Of a stretch of DNA of 64,000 nucleotides, positions 26,720 through 36,344 are shown piece after piece. Each line of letters opens with the position of its first letter. The first letter of the stretch is position 1. The notes under the pieces are model-generated. The model saw only the letters and a program-made list of their open reading frames with translations, ran no database searches and was not told the origin of the DNA. The DNA is from Chitinophagaceae bacterium (GTDB lineage Bacteria; Bacteroidota; Bacteroidia; Chitinophagales; Chitinophagaceae): contig JADLCD010000032.1 in the NCBI GenBank assembly GCA_020847395.1, positions 19,628 through 83,627 on the forward strand. Direction: 5' to 3'. A program made the position numbers and the translations under genes.

Positions 26720-29700
26720 ATGAAAAAAAATGAATACGGCGCATCCGTAGGCCTGCGCCGTTTATTAATCAAATGTCTGCTTATGACGAAGATGGCGATC
26801 TTGCTGGTTCTTGCTTTTTCTACTCAAACATATGCCCACAGTTATGGACAGGGCATAAGCCTTAAACTTGAAAAAGTTAAACTTAAAACTGTTTTTAAAT
26901 CAATAGAAGAACAAGGAGATTTCCGTTTCGTTTATAAGGATCAATTATTGAAAGAAGCGCAATTAATTTCAATTGATGTACAAAATGCAAGCCTTACAGA
27001 AGTTATGGATAAGGTATTGCAAAATACCAACCTCACCTACCGCCGGTTAAGTGAGCAACTGATTGTTATTGTTGGTGATAAGGCAACGGAAAGTACGCTT
27101 GCCGCAACCGCAATTCCAATTACAGGAAAGGTAATTAATGAAAAAGGCGAACCTCTTCCCGGAGTTAGCGTTTTGGAAAAAGGCACTAACAATGGTACAA
27201 CTACTAAACCCGACGGAAGCTTTACTTTAGATGTAAGCAGCACAAAGGCAACGTTGGTATTTACGTATGTAGGATATAAAAAAATTGAGATAGCAGCCAA
27301 CAATTCTGATCAGCTTTCTAATGTTATTCTGGCGGCTGATGATAACAGCTTATCTGATATAGTTGTAATTGGTTACGGTACGGCTAAAAAATCAGATTTA
27401 ACAGGTGCCGTAGCAGTAGTTCAAGCTGATAAATTGATGGATATGCCTGTTCCTAATATTACACAGGCGTTGCAGGGTAAAGTGGCTGGTGTTGATGTGA
27501 GTGTAAACAGCAATGCACCCGGTGCAGGCGCTAAAGTGCGTGTTCGCGGTTTGGGTTCTATCAATTCAAGTCTCGACCCATTATATGTGGTAGATGGCGT
27601 TGCCGGTGTGGATGGCAACAGCATTAACCCCAATGATATTGCTTCAATTGAGGTATTGAAAGACGCATCTTCAACAGCTATTTATGGAGCACGTGGCGCC
27701 AATGGTGTAATAATGATTACAACCAAAAGAGGCAGAAGCGGAGGCTCTAAGGTAACTTATGATGGTAATGTAAATGTGGCCCAATTATACAGGCATCTTC
27801 CTGCACTTAATTCAGACGAATTTATACAGGTGTATAATACATCTTTTGCCAATGGACAGAAATTTGATCCGAATGGCGCAGTTTGGACCCCGCCAAAAGC
27901 CTTAAATCATTTGAATTACCCCTTGTTATTTGATGCAAATGATAAACCGCTATATAATACCAATTGGGAAGCTGAAGTATATAAACCTGCTTTATCTCAC
28001 AGCCACCAGTTGAACTTTCAGGGTGGTACTGATAAAACATTGTATAGTGTTTCCCTTGGCTACCTAAACCAGGATGGTATCATGACAACATCTAACTTCA
28101 ATCGTTATTCTACAAGATTTACATTGGATACTGATGTTAAAACCTGGCTTAAATTAGGCGGTAGCGTTTCTGTTATAAAAAGCCAGCAACGCATGGTGTC
28201 TGATGGTAATGGCGGCTTGAATGTTCCCCGTATGGTAACAGAAGCAGTACCTATTATTCCTGTTAAATATCCTGACGGAACATGGGCAGGCAATAGTGAT
28301 ATAGATGGTTTGGAAGGTGGCGCGAACCCTGTGCATATTGCGAATAACAGGTATTCACTTAATAATAACTTCCAATCGCTGGGAAATACCTATTTGCTAT
28401 TTAAACTGGCAAAAGGACTTGAGTTCAAGTCTGATTTCGGCTTCAATTTGAGCAGCCAGAAAAATAATTTCTATTCTGCCAGCGATCTGCATAATCTTTC
28501 GCAGGACCAGGGCGGTGTTGCAAACATCAATGCCTATAAAAACAATTACTGGCAGTCTGAAAATTATCTCACCTATAACAAAGATTTCAGCAATGGACAC
28601 AGGATGACAGCCTTACTCGGAGCTTCATGGCAGGAATACGGCCAGGAAAGGGTGAGATCTGAAACACAAAACTTTATTGATGATATATTCCAGTGGTATT
28701 ATCAACAGGCAGGATCTGTTCGTTCAGCAAATGAATCGCAGGATTACAGGTGGGCGATGAACTCCTATTTTGCACGTGTTACTTACAACATACACGATAA
28801 ATATTTATTAACCGCTACAGGACGTTATGATGGTTCTTCTAAGTTCGGTGCCAATAATAAATATGCTTTCTTCCCGTCTGTTGGTGCAGCATGGAGAATT
28901 TCAAAGGAAGATTTTATGGCTGATAACAGCAATATCAGTGAGTTAAAATTAAGAGCAAGCTATGGTGCTTCAGGCAACCAGGAAATTGGCCAATACCAGT
29001 CTATCGCCCAAATACAACCCAGCACTACTGTGTTAGGTGGTGCAAGTACTTCTACATTAATTCCAAGCTATCTTGGTAACCCCGACTTAAAATGGGAAGT
29101 ATCTCAGCAGTTTGATGCAGGTGTGGAACTTGGTTTGTTTAATAATCGCATTATGTTGAATGCCGACTTCTATAACAGGGTAACCAAAGATCTGCTTTTG
29201 CAGGCGCCAATTCCCTGGGGAGCAGGTTTAAATAACGCATATGTTTATATCAATGTTGGTTCAGTAAGAAACAGGGGGTTTGAAGTAAACCTGAGTACAG
29301 TGAATGTTCAAACCCGTAATTTAACATGGACTACCAATTTCATTTTCTCTACCAACAATAATAAGATCATTAAACTGAAGGATGGTAATGCAGATATTTT
29401 CCCTGGCCCTAACTTCCTCGGACAAACGAATATATTACGTGTTGGCGAACCGATTGGTTCTTTCTGGGGCAGAACAAGGTTAGGTACATATAGCGACAAA
29501 GAAACTGAACTTGCGGCTTCACAAGGATTAAAACCAGGCGACAGGAAATACCTGCTGAATGCAGATGGCAGTGAAAACTACAGCATCATCGGCCGTGCTT
29601 ATCCTAAGTGGACTGGTACTTTTTCAAGCACCCTGAATTATAAAAACTGGGATTTCTCTTTTGACATACGTTTTGTACAAGGCGTAAACACAGCAGCAAC

Positions 29701-30118
29701 ATTTAAACATTCTTCAGAAGACAGGCAAACTATTGCCAACAGTTTAAAAACTGTGCTTGATGCCTGGACACCGGATCATCAGAATACCATGATATCTCAG
29801 GTGAGGAATTACAAATTTGCGCAGGATTCCAAATTTGATACATGGTGGGTTGAAGATGGCTCATTTATAAGAGGACAGAATTTCATATTGGGTTATTCTC
29901 TTCCATCAGCAACACTTGACAGAACGAAAATAAGCAAGCTGCGGTTTTATGCGAGTGTTCAAAACCTGTTCATCATTACAAAGTATACAGGATATGATCC
30001 GGAAGTAGATACTTATAACAGCAGCTATGGTGCGAATGGCTCATTCTCACAAAACCTGGATTTCTTTTCTTATCCACGTCCACGCGTATGGAACTTAGGC
30101 GTAACACTTAGTTTCTAA
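26720..30118 (+). CDS. SusC/RagA-family TonB-dependent transporter with STN signalling domain
   Basis: A 1132-residue outer-membrane transporter. After a long signal peptide (ending near TYAHS, 39) come an STN domain (about 48-118) that contacts FecR, a carboxypeptidase-regulatory-like domain (about 133-205), a TonB box (DIVVIGYGT, about 213-221), a plug with the SusC-type signature (VRVRGLGSINSS and LYVVDGVAG) and KDASSTAIYGARGANGVI, then the barrel ending in GVTLSF. The STN domain shows that it signals as well as imports, through the adjacent FecR/ECF pair. The substrate is unknown; the downstream SusD and secreted M20 hydrolase hint at an acylated amino acid, peptide or amino-sugar compound rather than a plain glycan. 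Confidence 0.96.
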   Translation: MKKNEYGASVGLRRLLIKCLLMTKMAILLVLAFSTQTYAHSYGQGISLKLEKVKLKTVFKSIEEQGDFRFVYKDQLLKEAQLISIDVQNASLTEVMDKVLQNTNLTYRRLSEQLIVIVGDKATESTLAATAIPITGKVINEKGEPLPGVSVLEKGTNNGTTTKPDGSFTLDVSSTKATLVFTYVGYKKIEIAANNSDQLSNVILAADDNSLSDIVVIGYGTAKKSDLTGAVAVVQADKLMDMPVPNITQALQGKVAGVDVSVNSNAPGAGAKVRVRGLGSINSSLDPLYVVDGVAGVDGNSINPNDIASIEVLKDASSTAIYGARGANGVIMITTKRGRSGGSKVTYDGNVNVAQLYRHLPALNSDEFIQVYNTSFANGQKFDPNGAVWTPPKALNHLNYPLLFDANDKPLYNTNWEAEVYKPALSHSHQLNFQGGTDKTLYSVSLGYLNQDGIMTTSNFNRYSTRFTLDTDVKTWLKLGGSVSVIKSQQRMVSDGNGGLNVPRMVTEAVPIIPVKYPDGTWAGNSDIDGLEGGANPVHIANNRYSLNNNFQSLGNTYLLFKLAKGLEFKSDFGFNLSSQKNNFYSASDLHNLSQDQGGVANINAYKNNYWQSENYLTYNKDFSNGHRMTALLGASWQEYGQERVRSETQNFIDDIFQWYYQQAGSVRSANESQDYRWAMNSYFARVTYNIHDKYLLTATGRYDGSSKFGANNKYAFFPSVGAAWRISKEDFMADNSNISELKLRASYGASGNQEIGQYQSIAQIQPSTTVLGGASTSTLIPSYLGNPDLKWEVSQQFDAGVELGLFNNRIMLNADFYNRVTKDLLLQAPIPWGAGLNNAYVYINVGSVRNRGFEVNLSTVNVQTRNLTWTTNFIFSTNNNKIIKLKDGNADIFPGPNFLGQTNILRVGEPIGSFWGRTRLGTYSDKETELAASQGLKPGDRKYLLNADGSENYSIIGRAYPKWTGTFSSTLNYKNWDFSFDIRFVQGVNTAATFKHSSEDRQTIANSLKTVLDAWTPDHQNTMISQVRNYKFAQDSKFDTWWVEDGSFIRGQNFILGYSLPSATLDRTKISKLRFYASVQNLFIITKYTGYDPEVDTYNSSYGANGSFSQNLDFFSYPRPRVWNLGVTLSF

Positions 30119-30135
30119 CTTCAAAAGAGTGAATC

Positions 30136-31656
30136 ATGAAAAAAATAAAATATCACTATATAATATTACTGGCTGCTCTTACAATGAGCGCTTCATGTAA
30201 AAAGTTCCTGGAAGAAGATCCCACGAATTTTATTACACCGGAATCATCATTATCCAGTTTAAAAGTGGCAAGGGCATTCACGAATGCATGCTACCAATAT
30301 CTTCAAAGTTCTATGTTAGGAGGCCAGTCTTCTTCCTATGGCGGAAATACCTGGAACCTCATGGAATTTATGACAGGTAAATCAAACAGTGATTTAGGTC
30401 AAACAGGATTTACGTTGTTCCAGAACCTGAGTTATAATGCTACATCTTTTTACGTTGATACCTGGTGGCAGAATTTATACAAAGGTGTTGGCGCGTGTAA
30501 CCAGGCAATTGAGCAGTTACCGAATATTACTGCTCCGGGCCTTACAGAAGAGGTAAGAACCAATATGCTTGCTGAGGCTCATACGATGAGGGCTTTGTAT
30601 TATTTCTTTTTGGTAAGAATGTATGGTGCTGTTCCCAGCATAACAGAAGTGCCTAAAGAAGTATCTGGCTTGAATTTGCCCAGAACCGCGGCAAAGGATA
30701 TTTATGACAACATTATTATTCCCGATTTGTTATTGGCTGAACAGTCTACACTTGGCTGGAAAGACAATACAGGATTGGTTTCAATGGGTTTTGTAAAATC
30801 CTTGTTGGCTGATGTGTATCTTACTTATGCAGGAGCTGCAATCAGTGGAGGTGATCAATATTATGCCGAGTCTGCCAAAAGATCACTTGATGTAGTTACC
30901 AAAGGGGGATATACATTGTTTCCTGAATATACTGACATGATAAATCCATCTAACAAAAATAGCGGAGAGTTTATCTTCCAGGTGCAGTATGCTGCTTCTG
31001 TTCCTTCTACCAATCCATTAACGCCGTTAACCATCCCGAATTATTCCGGTGTATCTAAATATTCAGATGAATATGGTTCTGTATATCCAACAGAAGAATT
31101 TGTTGCTTCATTTCCTGCAGGCGATAAAAGAGCGAAGGAACGCCAGTTCTTTTATACCAGTTATCCCAATGCATCTACCGGTGTAATTGTAAATTTTAAC
31201 GGGCATTACATTTATAAATGGTTTGATGTAACTGCAGTAACCAGTACATTAAAATCAGACCTGAATTATACATTGTACCGCCTTGCTGATGTAATGCTGA
31301 TGTATGCAGAAGCTTCTAACCGGGCTGACGGAGCGCCAAATGCAACCGCAATCAGTTATGTGAATCAAATAAGAAACAGGGCTAATCTTGCAAATATTGG
31401 CTCATTAAGCCAGGATGCATTTGAAAAAGAGGTATGGGCTCAACGTTATTTTGAGCTATGCTTTGAAAATAAAATGTGGTTTGATATGCTGCGTACACGT
31501 AAAGTAAGAAATGATGTTACGCAAAATTGGGATGATTTTGTAGGACACAAAACCGTGTTTAACGCAACGTTCAGTGAAAAGCAATTACTATTCCCTGTTC
31601 CAAAACAGGAAATAGATGTAAATCCGAATCTCCTGCCAAATAATACAGGATTTTAA
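30136..31656 (+). CDS. SusD/RagB-family nutrient-binding lipoprotein
   Basis: A 506-residue surface lipoprotein that forms the lid of the SusC transporter. The lipobox is MSASC with the acylated Cys at 21, followed by KKFLEEDP, typical of SusD. TPR-like helices (AEAHTMRALYYFFLVRMYG) and the C-terminal RagB block (RYFELCFENKMWFDMLRTRK) are clear. It begins 17 bp after the SusC stop and is surely co-transcribed. A terminator follows at 31685. Confidence 0.96.
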   Translation: MKKIKYHYIILLAALTMSASCKKFLEEDPTNFITPESSLSSLKVARAFTNACYQYLQSSMLGGQSSSYGGNTWNLMEFMTGKSNSDLGQTGFTLFQNLSYNATSFYVDTWWQNLYKGVGACNQAIEQLPNITAPGLTEEVRTNMLAEAHTMRALYYFFLVRMYGAVPSITEVPKEVSGLNLPRTAAKDIYDNIIIPDLLLAEQSTLGWKDNTGLVSMGFVKSLLADVYLTYAGAAISGGDQYYAESAKRSLDVVTKGGYTLFPEYTDMINPSNKNSGEFIFQVQYAASVPSTNPLTPLTIPNYSGVSKYSDEYGSVYPTEEFVASFPAGDKRAKERQFFYTSYPNASTGVIVNFNGHYIYKWFDVTAVTSTLKSDLNYTLYRLADVMLMYAEASNRADGAPNATAISYVNQIRNRANLANIGSLSQDAFEKEVWAQRYFELCFENKMWFDMLRTRKVRNDVTQNWDDFVGHKTVFNATFSEKQLLFPVPKQEIDVNPNLLPNNTGF

Positions 31657-31684
31657 GATTGTTTGTTTGGGGCTGTTATAAAAT

Positions 31685-31724
31685 AAGGGCTGCTGTAAAA
31701 GGCGGCCCTTTTGTTTTTTTTTTT
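31685..31724 (+). terminator. intrinsic terminator after susD
   Basis: The imperfect stem AAGGGCTGCTG / GGCGGCCCTT with a short A-rich loop is followed by a long T tract interrupted by one G. It separates the susCD transcript from the M20 gene at 31768. Confidence 0.75.
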
Positions 31725-31767
31725 GAGAATAATTATTGATTAGCTTTATTAAGTTGTAAATAATACT

Positions 31768-33072
31768 ATGAGAATAATTTCTTTTATCATTATTGTGCTT
31801 ATTGTTTGTGTGCAGCCGGTAGCTGCACAACAATTACAAAAAGCAATTGCAGATAAAGCAACAGCCATATTACCTGCGGTAATAGAATGGCGCAGATACC
31901 TTCACCAAAACCCTGAATTATCTAACAGGGAATTTAAAACGGCTGAATATATAGCTGCTCATCTTAAATCATTAGGATTGGAGGTGCAGACCGGCATTGC
32001 AAAAACGGGTGTGGTTGGTATATTGAAAGGAGATAAGCCGGGACCGGTTATTGCTTTAAGGGCAGATATTGATGCGCTGCCTGTTAAAGAACGCGTTAAT
32101 GTTCCCTTTGCATCTAAAGCAGTTGGTGAATACCTGGGAAAAAATGTGCCGGTTATGCATGCCTGCGGGCATGATACGCATATGGCTATTTTAATGGGCA
32201 CAGCATCTGTGTTAAGCTCAATGAAAAACCAGCTTTCCGGTACCATTAAATTTATTTTTCAACCTGCTGAAGAAGGCCCTCCCGGTGATGAGGAAGGTGG
32301 CGCGCCTTTAATGATTAAGGAGGGAGTGATGGATAATCCAAAGGTTGAAGCGATTTTTGGATTGCATATTAATTCACAAACTCCTGTTGGTGTAATTAAA
32401 TATAAATCTGCTGCTGTTATGGCTGCCAGCGATTGGTTTACCATTAAAGTAAAAGGAAAACAGTCTCATGGTTCGCAACCTTGGGGTGGTGTTGATCCTA
32501 TAGTGGTAGCTGCACAAATTATTAATGGCCTGCAAACCATAGTAAGCCGCCAGTCTGAACTAACCAAAGCGCCTGTTGTAATTACCGTAGGTAAAATAAA
32601 TGCCGGTGTTCGCAGTAATATTATTCCGGAAGAACTGGTAATGGAAGGAACAATAAGAACACTGGACGAAACAATGCATAAAGATGTGCATGAGCGCATA
32701 AAACATACTGCTGAAAGTATTGCCGCTGCAAGCAATGCAACCGTAGATGTTTCTATAGACAATAAAACACTCGTTACCTACAACAATCCGCAGTTGGTGC
32801 AGCAGATGCTTCCATCTTTGCAAACTGCTGCCGGTAAAGACAAAGTTGTTGAAACGGATTGGACTACAGGCGCCGAAGATTTTTCTTTTTTTGGAGAAAA
32901 AGCTCCTGCCTTCTTTTTCTTTCTGGGAGGCATGCCCGCAAACCAGGAGCCTTCAAAAGCAGCGCCGCATCATACACCGGATTTTTTTATTGACGACAGC
33001 ATGCTTGATGTAGGTGTAAAAGCTTTCTGCAATATTGTATTTGATTATGCAAAATTAAAACGCGGTAAATAA
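31768..33072 (+). CDS. secreted M20-family amidohydrolase (hippurate/N-acyl-amino-acid hydrolase type)
   Basis: A 434-residue exported di-metal hydrolase. The signal peptide ends at PVAAQ (about 20). Metal-site motifs are ALRADIDALP, HACGHDTH (C133, H135, D136) and FQPAEEG (E168, E169), with the dimerisation lid in 220-330 and the last metal His in the PHHTPDF segment near the C terminus. The family removes acyl groups from N-acyl amino acids, or opens amides such as hippurate and indole conjugates. Its position after the signal-transducing SusCD locus suggests that it processes the imported ligand in the periplasm, although the terminator at 31685 means it probably has its own promoter. Confidence 0.9.
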   Translation: MRIISFIIIVLIVCVQPVAAQQLQKAIADKATAILPAVIEWRRYLHQNPELSNREFKTAEYIAAHLKSLGLEVQTGIAKTGVVGILKGDKPGPVIALRADIDALPVKERVNVPFASKAVGEYLGKNVPVMHACGHDTHMAILMGTASVLSSMKNQLSGTIKFIFQPAEEGPPGDEEGGAPLMIKEGVMDNPKVEAIFGLHINSQTPVGVIKYKSAAVMAASDWFTIKVKGKQSHGSQPWGGVDPIVVAAQIINGLQTIVSRQSELTKAPVVITVGKINAGVRSNIIPEELVMEGTIRTLDETMHKDVHERIKHTAESIAAASNATVDVSIDNKTLVTYNNPQLVQQMLPSLQTAAGKDKVVETDWTTGAEDFSFFGEKAPAFFFFLGGMPANQEPSKAAPHHTPDFFIDDSMLDVGVKAFCNIVFDYAKLKRGK

Positions 33073-33163
33073 TTGCCCGGGCATTTCGTTGCCTGAATAT
33101 CTTGCTGTGGCTGCCTGTAGGCAGGCTCGCTTAGCATGTTCTATAATTATTATAATTGTGCCC

Positions 33164-33646
33164 CTATTTTATTCTTACATATATTTCCGTATTCAGCCTG
33201 TTTATATCAGTGCCTTCAATTTTTTCAGTGCCGGTTTGGGTGAGGGTATCATTGCGGATAGTAATGGTGAAACTGAAATTATTGCCTTCCCACTGCCTGT
33301 CGTTGCAATAGTCGAGATGTTCTGTATACAAACTATCTTTTAAAGAATAATTACCGCCACCTGCGGAAAAGGCGGCAAGTGAATCTTTGCCTTTGTTCAG
33401 ATCGTGCAGCAGAAAAGCAAAATGATTATCGTTGATAATTTTAATAAAAGATTTGTTTACGGTATAATCAGTTACTGTTGTATCTCCTTTATCGATGATA
33501 ATACCTTTTAATAATTTCCATGTGCCGGATAATGGCAATGCTGGTTTGTCCGCAGCTTCCTGCTTAATTGTTACTGTATTGCAGTTACAAATGAATAAGC
33601 ATATTACAGCTATGCAGATAAAAAAGAATGGATTGATTTCTTGCAT
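33164..33646 (-). CDS. small secreted protein, lipocalin-like, function unknown
   Basis: A 160-residue protein with a strongly hydrophobic N-terminal signal (FFFICIAVICLFICNC) that ends near two cysteines; the lipobox is poor, so lipidation is uncertain. The rest shows SGTWKLL at the start of a beta-barrel, a GGGNYSLKDSLYTEHLDYC segment, and alternating strands, the pattern of the lipocalin-like group of Bacteroidota exported proteins. No function is known. It follows manA on the same strand by 11 bp and could share its transcript. Confidence 0.65.
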   Translation of the reverse strand: MQEINPFFFICIAVICLFICNCNTVTIKQEAADKPALPLSGTWKLLKGIIIDKGDTTVTDYTVNKSFIKIINDNHFAFLLHDLNKGKDSLAAFSAGGGNYSLKDSLYTEHLDYCNDRQWEGNNFSFTITIRNDTLTQTGTEKIEGTDINRLNTEIYVRIK

Positions 33647-33657
33647 CCTAATGGCTT

Positions 33658-34887
33658 TTAATTTTGGGGAACGCCGGCTTTATATAATACCGTTCTTGTA
33701 TTGGTGGTAATAGTATAGGTTTCTGCGTTTCCTGCCATTGCCGCTTCACCCTGTAATAAATGAATGGTTTGATTGCCGGCTGTAATAGTTGCTTCTCCTT
33801 CTGTTACCAAAACAATTTCAATTGAAAAGGCAGTATGCATATATTTTTCATCTTTGGTTAATTCAATTTTGCTTGCTATAAAATCCGGTACCGGGCAATA
33901 GTAAATGGTTTCTGCTCCTTTTTTTTCTCCATCCATTATATTGGCAACAACGCCTTCAAACAAAGTGTGTTTCAATAATTCAGGCACATCAATATGCTTG
34001 GGCGTAAGCCCGCCGCGCAGCACATTATCTGAATTTGACATTAGCTCAATGTTCTGTCCTTCGAGGTATGCATGCGGCACACCCGCCCCCTGGAATATTG
34101 CCTGGCCCGGGTGCAGTTGCAGTATATTAAAAAAGTAAATGGAGAAAATACCCCGATCTATATTACTATACTTATCATCGTTACCCGGCAAAGTTTTGCA
34201 TGCCCAATAAGCCGGCTCTGCTTTTGATAATTGATTTGCTTTATAAGCAGCTTCTGATTTTTTCAGCAAAGGCGCAAGCATATTGTCTACTTCGGCTTGC
34301 GGCAGCTCCATTACATATTTATACAAACCAAAATAATCTTCCTTATCAAATATGGGTAATAAGGTGTTGAACTCGGGAACTTCGTGTAGGGTTTGCCGTA
34401 ATAAATTTTTTTCTTTAAATCCATGCAGCAGCCAGAACTCGCTTAGCGCTATCATCACCTCTGGTTTATGATTATCATCTTTATAGTTGCGGTGAGATGC
34501 GGTGATGGGAATACCCGCTTCATGCTCTCTTGCAAAACCCTTTTCGGCTTCTGCTTTCGAAGGATGCACCTGTATGGAAAGCATATCTTTTACATCAAGT
34601 ACCTTAAATAAATAAGGCAGACCGCCAAATGTTTTTGCTACGCTGTTGCCAAGCCATTTGGTTTTATCTTCTTCAATAAGTTTGTTCAATGCTGTAGTAT
34701 GGTCTTTATCCCATTCCACAAGCGATGGGCTGCTGCTGTGCGCACCCATCCAGTATTCTGCAAATGGTTTGTACTCCGGATTTTCTACGCCTAATAATTG
34801 TGGCAGATAGGTATAGCCACCCCATGCATAATGCTGAACTTTTCCTTTTAGTTTGAACATCTGATTCGTTATTTGTTTAGTTGACAT
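33658..34887 (-). CDS. manA: mannose-6-phosphate isomerase, class I
   Basis: A zinc enzyme interconverting mannose-6-phosphate and fructose-6-phosphate. The 409 residues begin with the family block VQHYAWGGYTYLPQLLG and carry the zinc ligands in LSIQVHP, the DDNHKPE motif, and GAGVPHAYLEG with the catalytic region. The frame extends 9 codons upstream to 34914, but those codons lie in an ACATAG-type repeat, so I prefer the ATG at 34887 (MSTKQ); 34860 (MFKLK) is also possible. It supplies mannose for nucleotide sugars or feeds mannose into glycolysis. It is downstream of rnhA on the same strand. Confidence 0.93.
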   Translation of the reverse strand: MSTKQITNQMFKLKGKVQHYAWGGYTYLPQLLGVENPEYKPFAEYWMGAHSSSPSLVEWDKDHTTALNKLIEEDKTKWLGNSVAKTFGGLPYLFKVLDVKDMLSIQVHPSKAEAEKGFAREHEAGIPITASHRNYKDDNHKPEVMIALSEFWLLHGFKEKNLLRQTLHEVPEFNTLLPIFDKEDYFGLYKYVMELPQAEVDNMLAPLLKKSEAAYKANQLSKAEPAYWACKTLPGNDDKYSNIDRGIFSIYFFNILQLHPGQAIFQGAGVPHAYLEGQNIELMSNSDNVLRGGLTPKHIDVPELLKHTLFEGVVANIMDGEKKGAETIYYCPVPDFIASKIELTKDEKYMHTAFSIEIVLVTEGEATITAGNQTIHLLQGEAAMAGNAETYTITTNTRTVLYKAGVPQN

Positions 34888-34891
34888 TTTG

Positions 34892-34978
34892 CCACATAGG
34901 AACATAAGGATCATAGAACATATAGTGCAGTATTTATTAAAATGCTATGCCTGCCTATGTTACTATATGTCTATGTGG
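34892..34978. repeat. ACATAG-type simple repeat with inverted ends
   Basis: Words such as CCACATAGG, ACATA, CATAG and their complements (CTATG, CTATGTGG) fill the gap between rnhA and manA, with inverted ends at 34892 and 34978. It resembles the other short word-repeat arrays in this window. Confidence 0.5.
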
Positions 34979-34995
34979 TGATTTCTGAAATTTTC

Positions 34996-35457
34996 CTAAT
35001 CCTTTTCATATCCCTCATCCGCCTTTAGATTTTTCCCATCCGCCGCCGTTGTTGCCAGTATATCGCAGCGATTGTTATAGGCATTATCCGCATGACCTTT
35101 TACCCACACAAACTGTATGCTATGTTTTAAAGAAAGCTGGTAATATTTTTTCCAGAGATCTTTATTTTTTTTTCCGCCCTTAAAATCAGTTTTTATCCAG
35201 TTGTTCAACCAACCTTCTTTTACTGCCCTAACTACATATTGACTATCTGAATATATGGTGATCGAAAGATTGGTTTTGGTTAAAGCTTCCAATGCAGCTA
35301 TAACTGCCATCAGTTCCATGCGGTTGTTGGTGGTAAGCCTGTAGCCGCCTGATAGTTCTTTTTCATGATTACCCCATTTCAAAATAGCGCCGTATCCTCC
35401 CGGGCCAGGGTTGCCGCGTGCCGCGCCATCTGTGTAAATAATAAGAGATGGCTGCAT
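34996..35457 (-). CDS. rnhA: ribonuclease HI
   Basis: A 153-residue enzyme that cuts the RNA strand of RNA:DNA hybrids, removing primers and R-loops. The catalytic acids are D10 (IYTDGAARGNPGPGGYG), E48 (NNRMELMAV), D71 (YSDSQYV) and D132 (NNRCDILA), with H122 in VKGHADN. Length is typical for the single-domain bacterial type. Its ATG lies one base after the stop of the phzF-like gene, so the two are almost certainly one transcript. Confidence 0.96.
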   Translation of the reverse strand: MQPSLIIYTDGAARGNPGPGGYGAILKWGNHEKELSGGYRLTTNNRMELMAVIAALEALTKTNLSITIYSDSQYVVRAVKEGWLNNWIKTDFKGGKKNKDLWKKYYQLSLKHSIQFVWVKGHADNAYNNRCDILATTAADGKNLKADEGYEKD

Positions 35458-35458
35458 A

Positions 35459-36247
35459 CTATATAAATATTTCTCCTTTCAGATAGGTTATGGCATAGCC
35501 GCTCATTAAAACCCTGTCGCCTGCCAGCACACAATCAAGATGCCCTTTTCTTGCAGAAAGCTGGATGGCTTTCATATTGTTCTTATTCAATACCGAAGCC
35601 CAGTAGGGCACAAGCAGCGTATGGGCAGATCCGGTAACCGGGTCTTCGTCAATGCCACTCTGTGGAAAAAAACCTCTTGATACAAAATCAACTTCGTTGC
35701 CGGGAGCGGTTACCAGCAAACCACGAGCTTTTATAGTAGCAAGCGTTTTAAAATCAGGTTTAAGTCCTTCAATGATTTTTTGATTATCAACCACCGCCAT
35801 ATAATCAAATTTGCCTTTATATACTTTTGATACTTCAATGTTTAATCCTTCAGCAATAGCGGGAGGTATATCGGTTACCACTTCAAAATTATCTGCCGGA
35901 AAATCTAAGGTGAGCTGCCCGTTTTTTTCTTTGCTCACTTTAAGCCAGCCGCTTTTTGAATTAAAGCTGATTTCATTTTCACTATACCCGAGATGATTGA
36001 AAAAGATATGCGCCGAAGCCAATGTAGCATGTCCGCATAATGCTACTTCAACAGTTGGTGTAAACCACCTGATATAATAGCCTCCATTTTCTTTAACAAT
36101 GAATGCTGTTTCTGCGAGATTATTTTCCATAGCAATATTTTGCATCACATCATCGGGCAGCCATTCATCAAGCGGGCATACTGCCGCCGGGTTGCCGCCA
36201 AAAACTTTTTGTGTAAATGCATCTGCCTGGTATATGGAGATGGTCAT
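35459..36247 (-). CDS. PhzF-family isomerase/epimerase-like protein
   Basis: A 262-residue protein of the PhzF (YddE) fold: two diaminopimelate-epimerase-like halves. The start MTISIYQADAFTQKVFGGNPAAVC and the active-site Glu E46 in NNLAETAF are conserved, as are the WFTPTVEVALCGHATLAS block and the second half's DEDPVTGSAH. True PhzF isomerises a phenazine precursor, but no phenazine gene is present, so this is one of the common uncharacterised relatives. It is the first gene of a tight pair with rnhA. Confidence 0.9.
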   Translation of the reverse strand: MTISIYQADAFTQKVFGGNPAAVCPLDEWLPDDVMQNIAMENNLAETAFIVKENGGYYIRWFTPTVEVALCGHATLASAHIFFNHLGYSENEISFNSKSGWLKVSKEKNGQLTLDFPADNFEVVTDIPPAIAEGLNIEVSKVYKGKFDYMAVVDNQKIIEGLKPDFKTLATIKARGLLVTAPGNEVDFVSRGFFPQSGIDEDPVTGSAHTLLVPYWASVLNKNNMKAIQLSARKGHLDCVLAGDRVLMSGYAITYLKGEIFI

Positions 36248-36344
36248 AATGTTAAATTTCGGTTTTCAAATTTCAGATTGTAAGCATGCGTATTAGTCAT
36301 AATTAATATAACACGTGCAATATTAGCGGTTATTTTTTGCCAAT

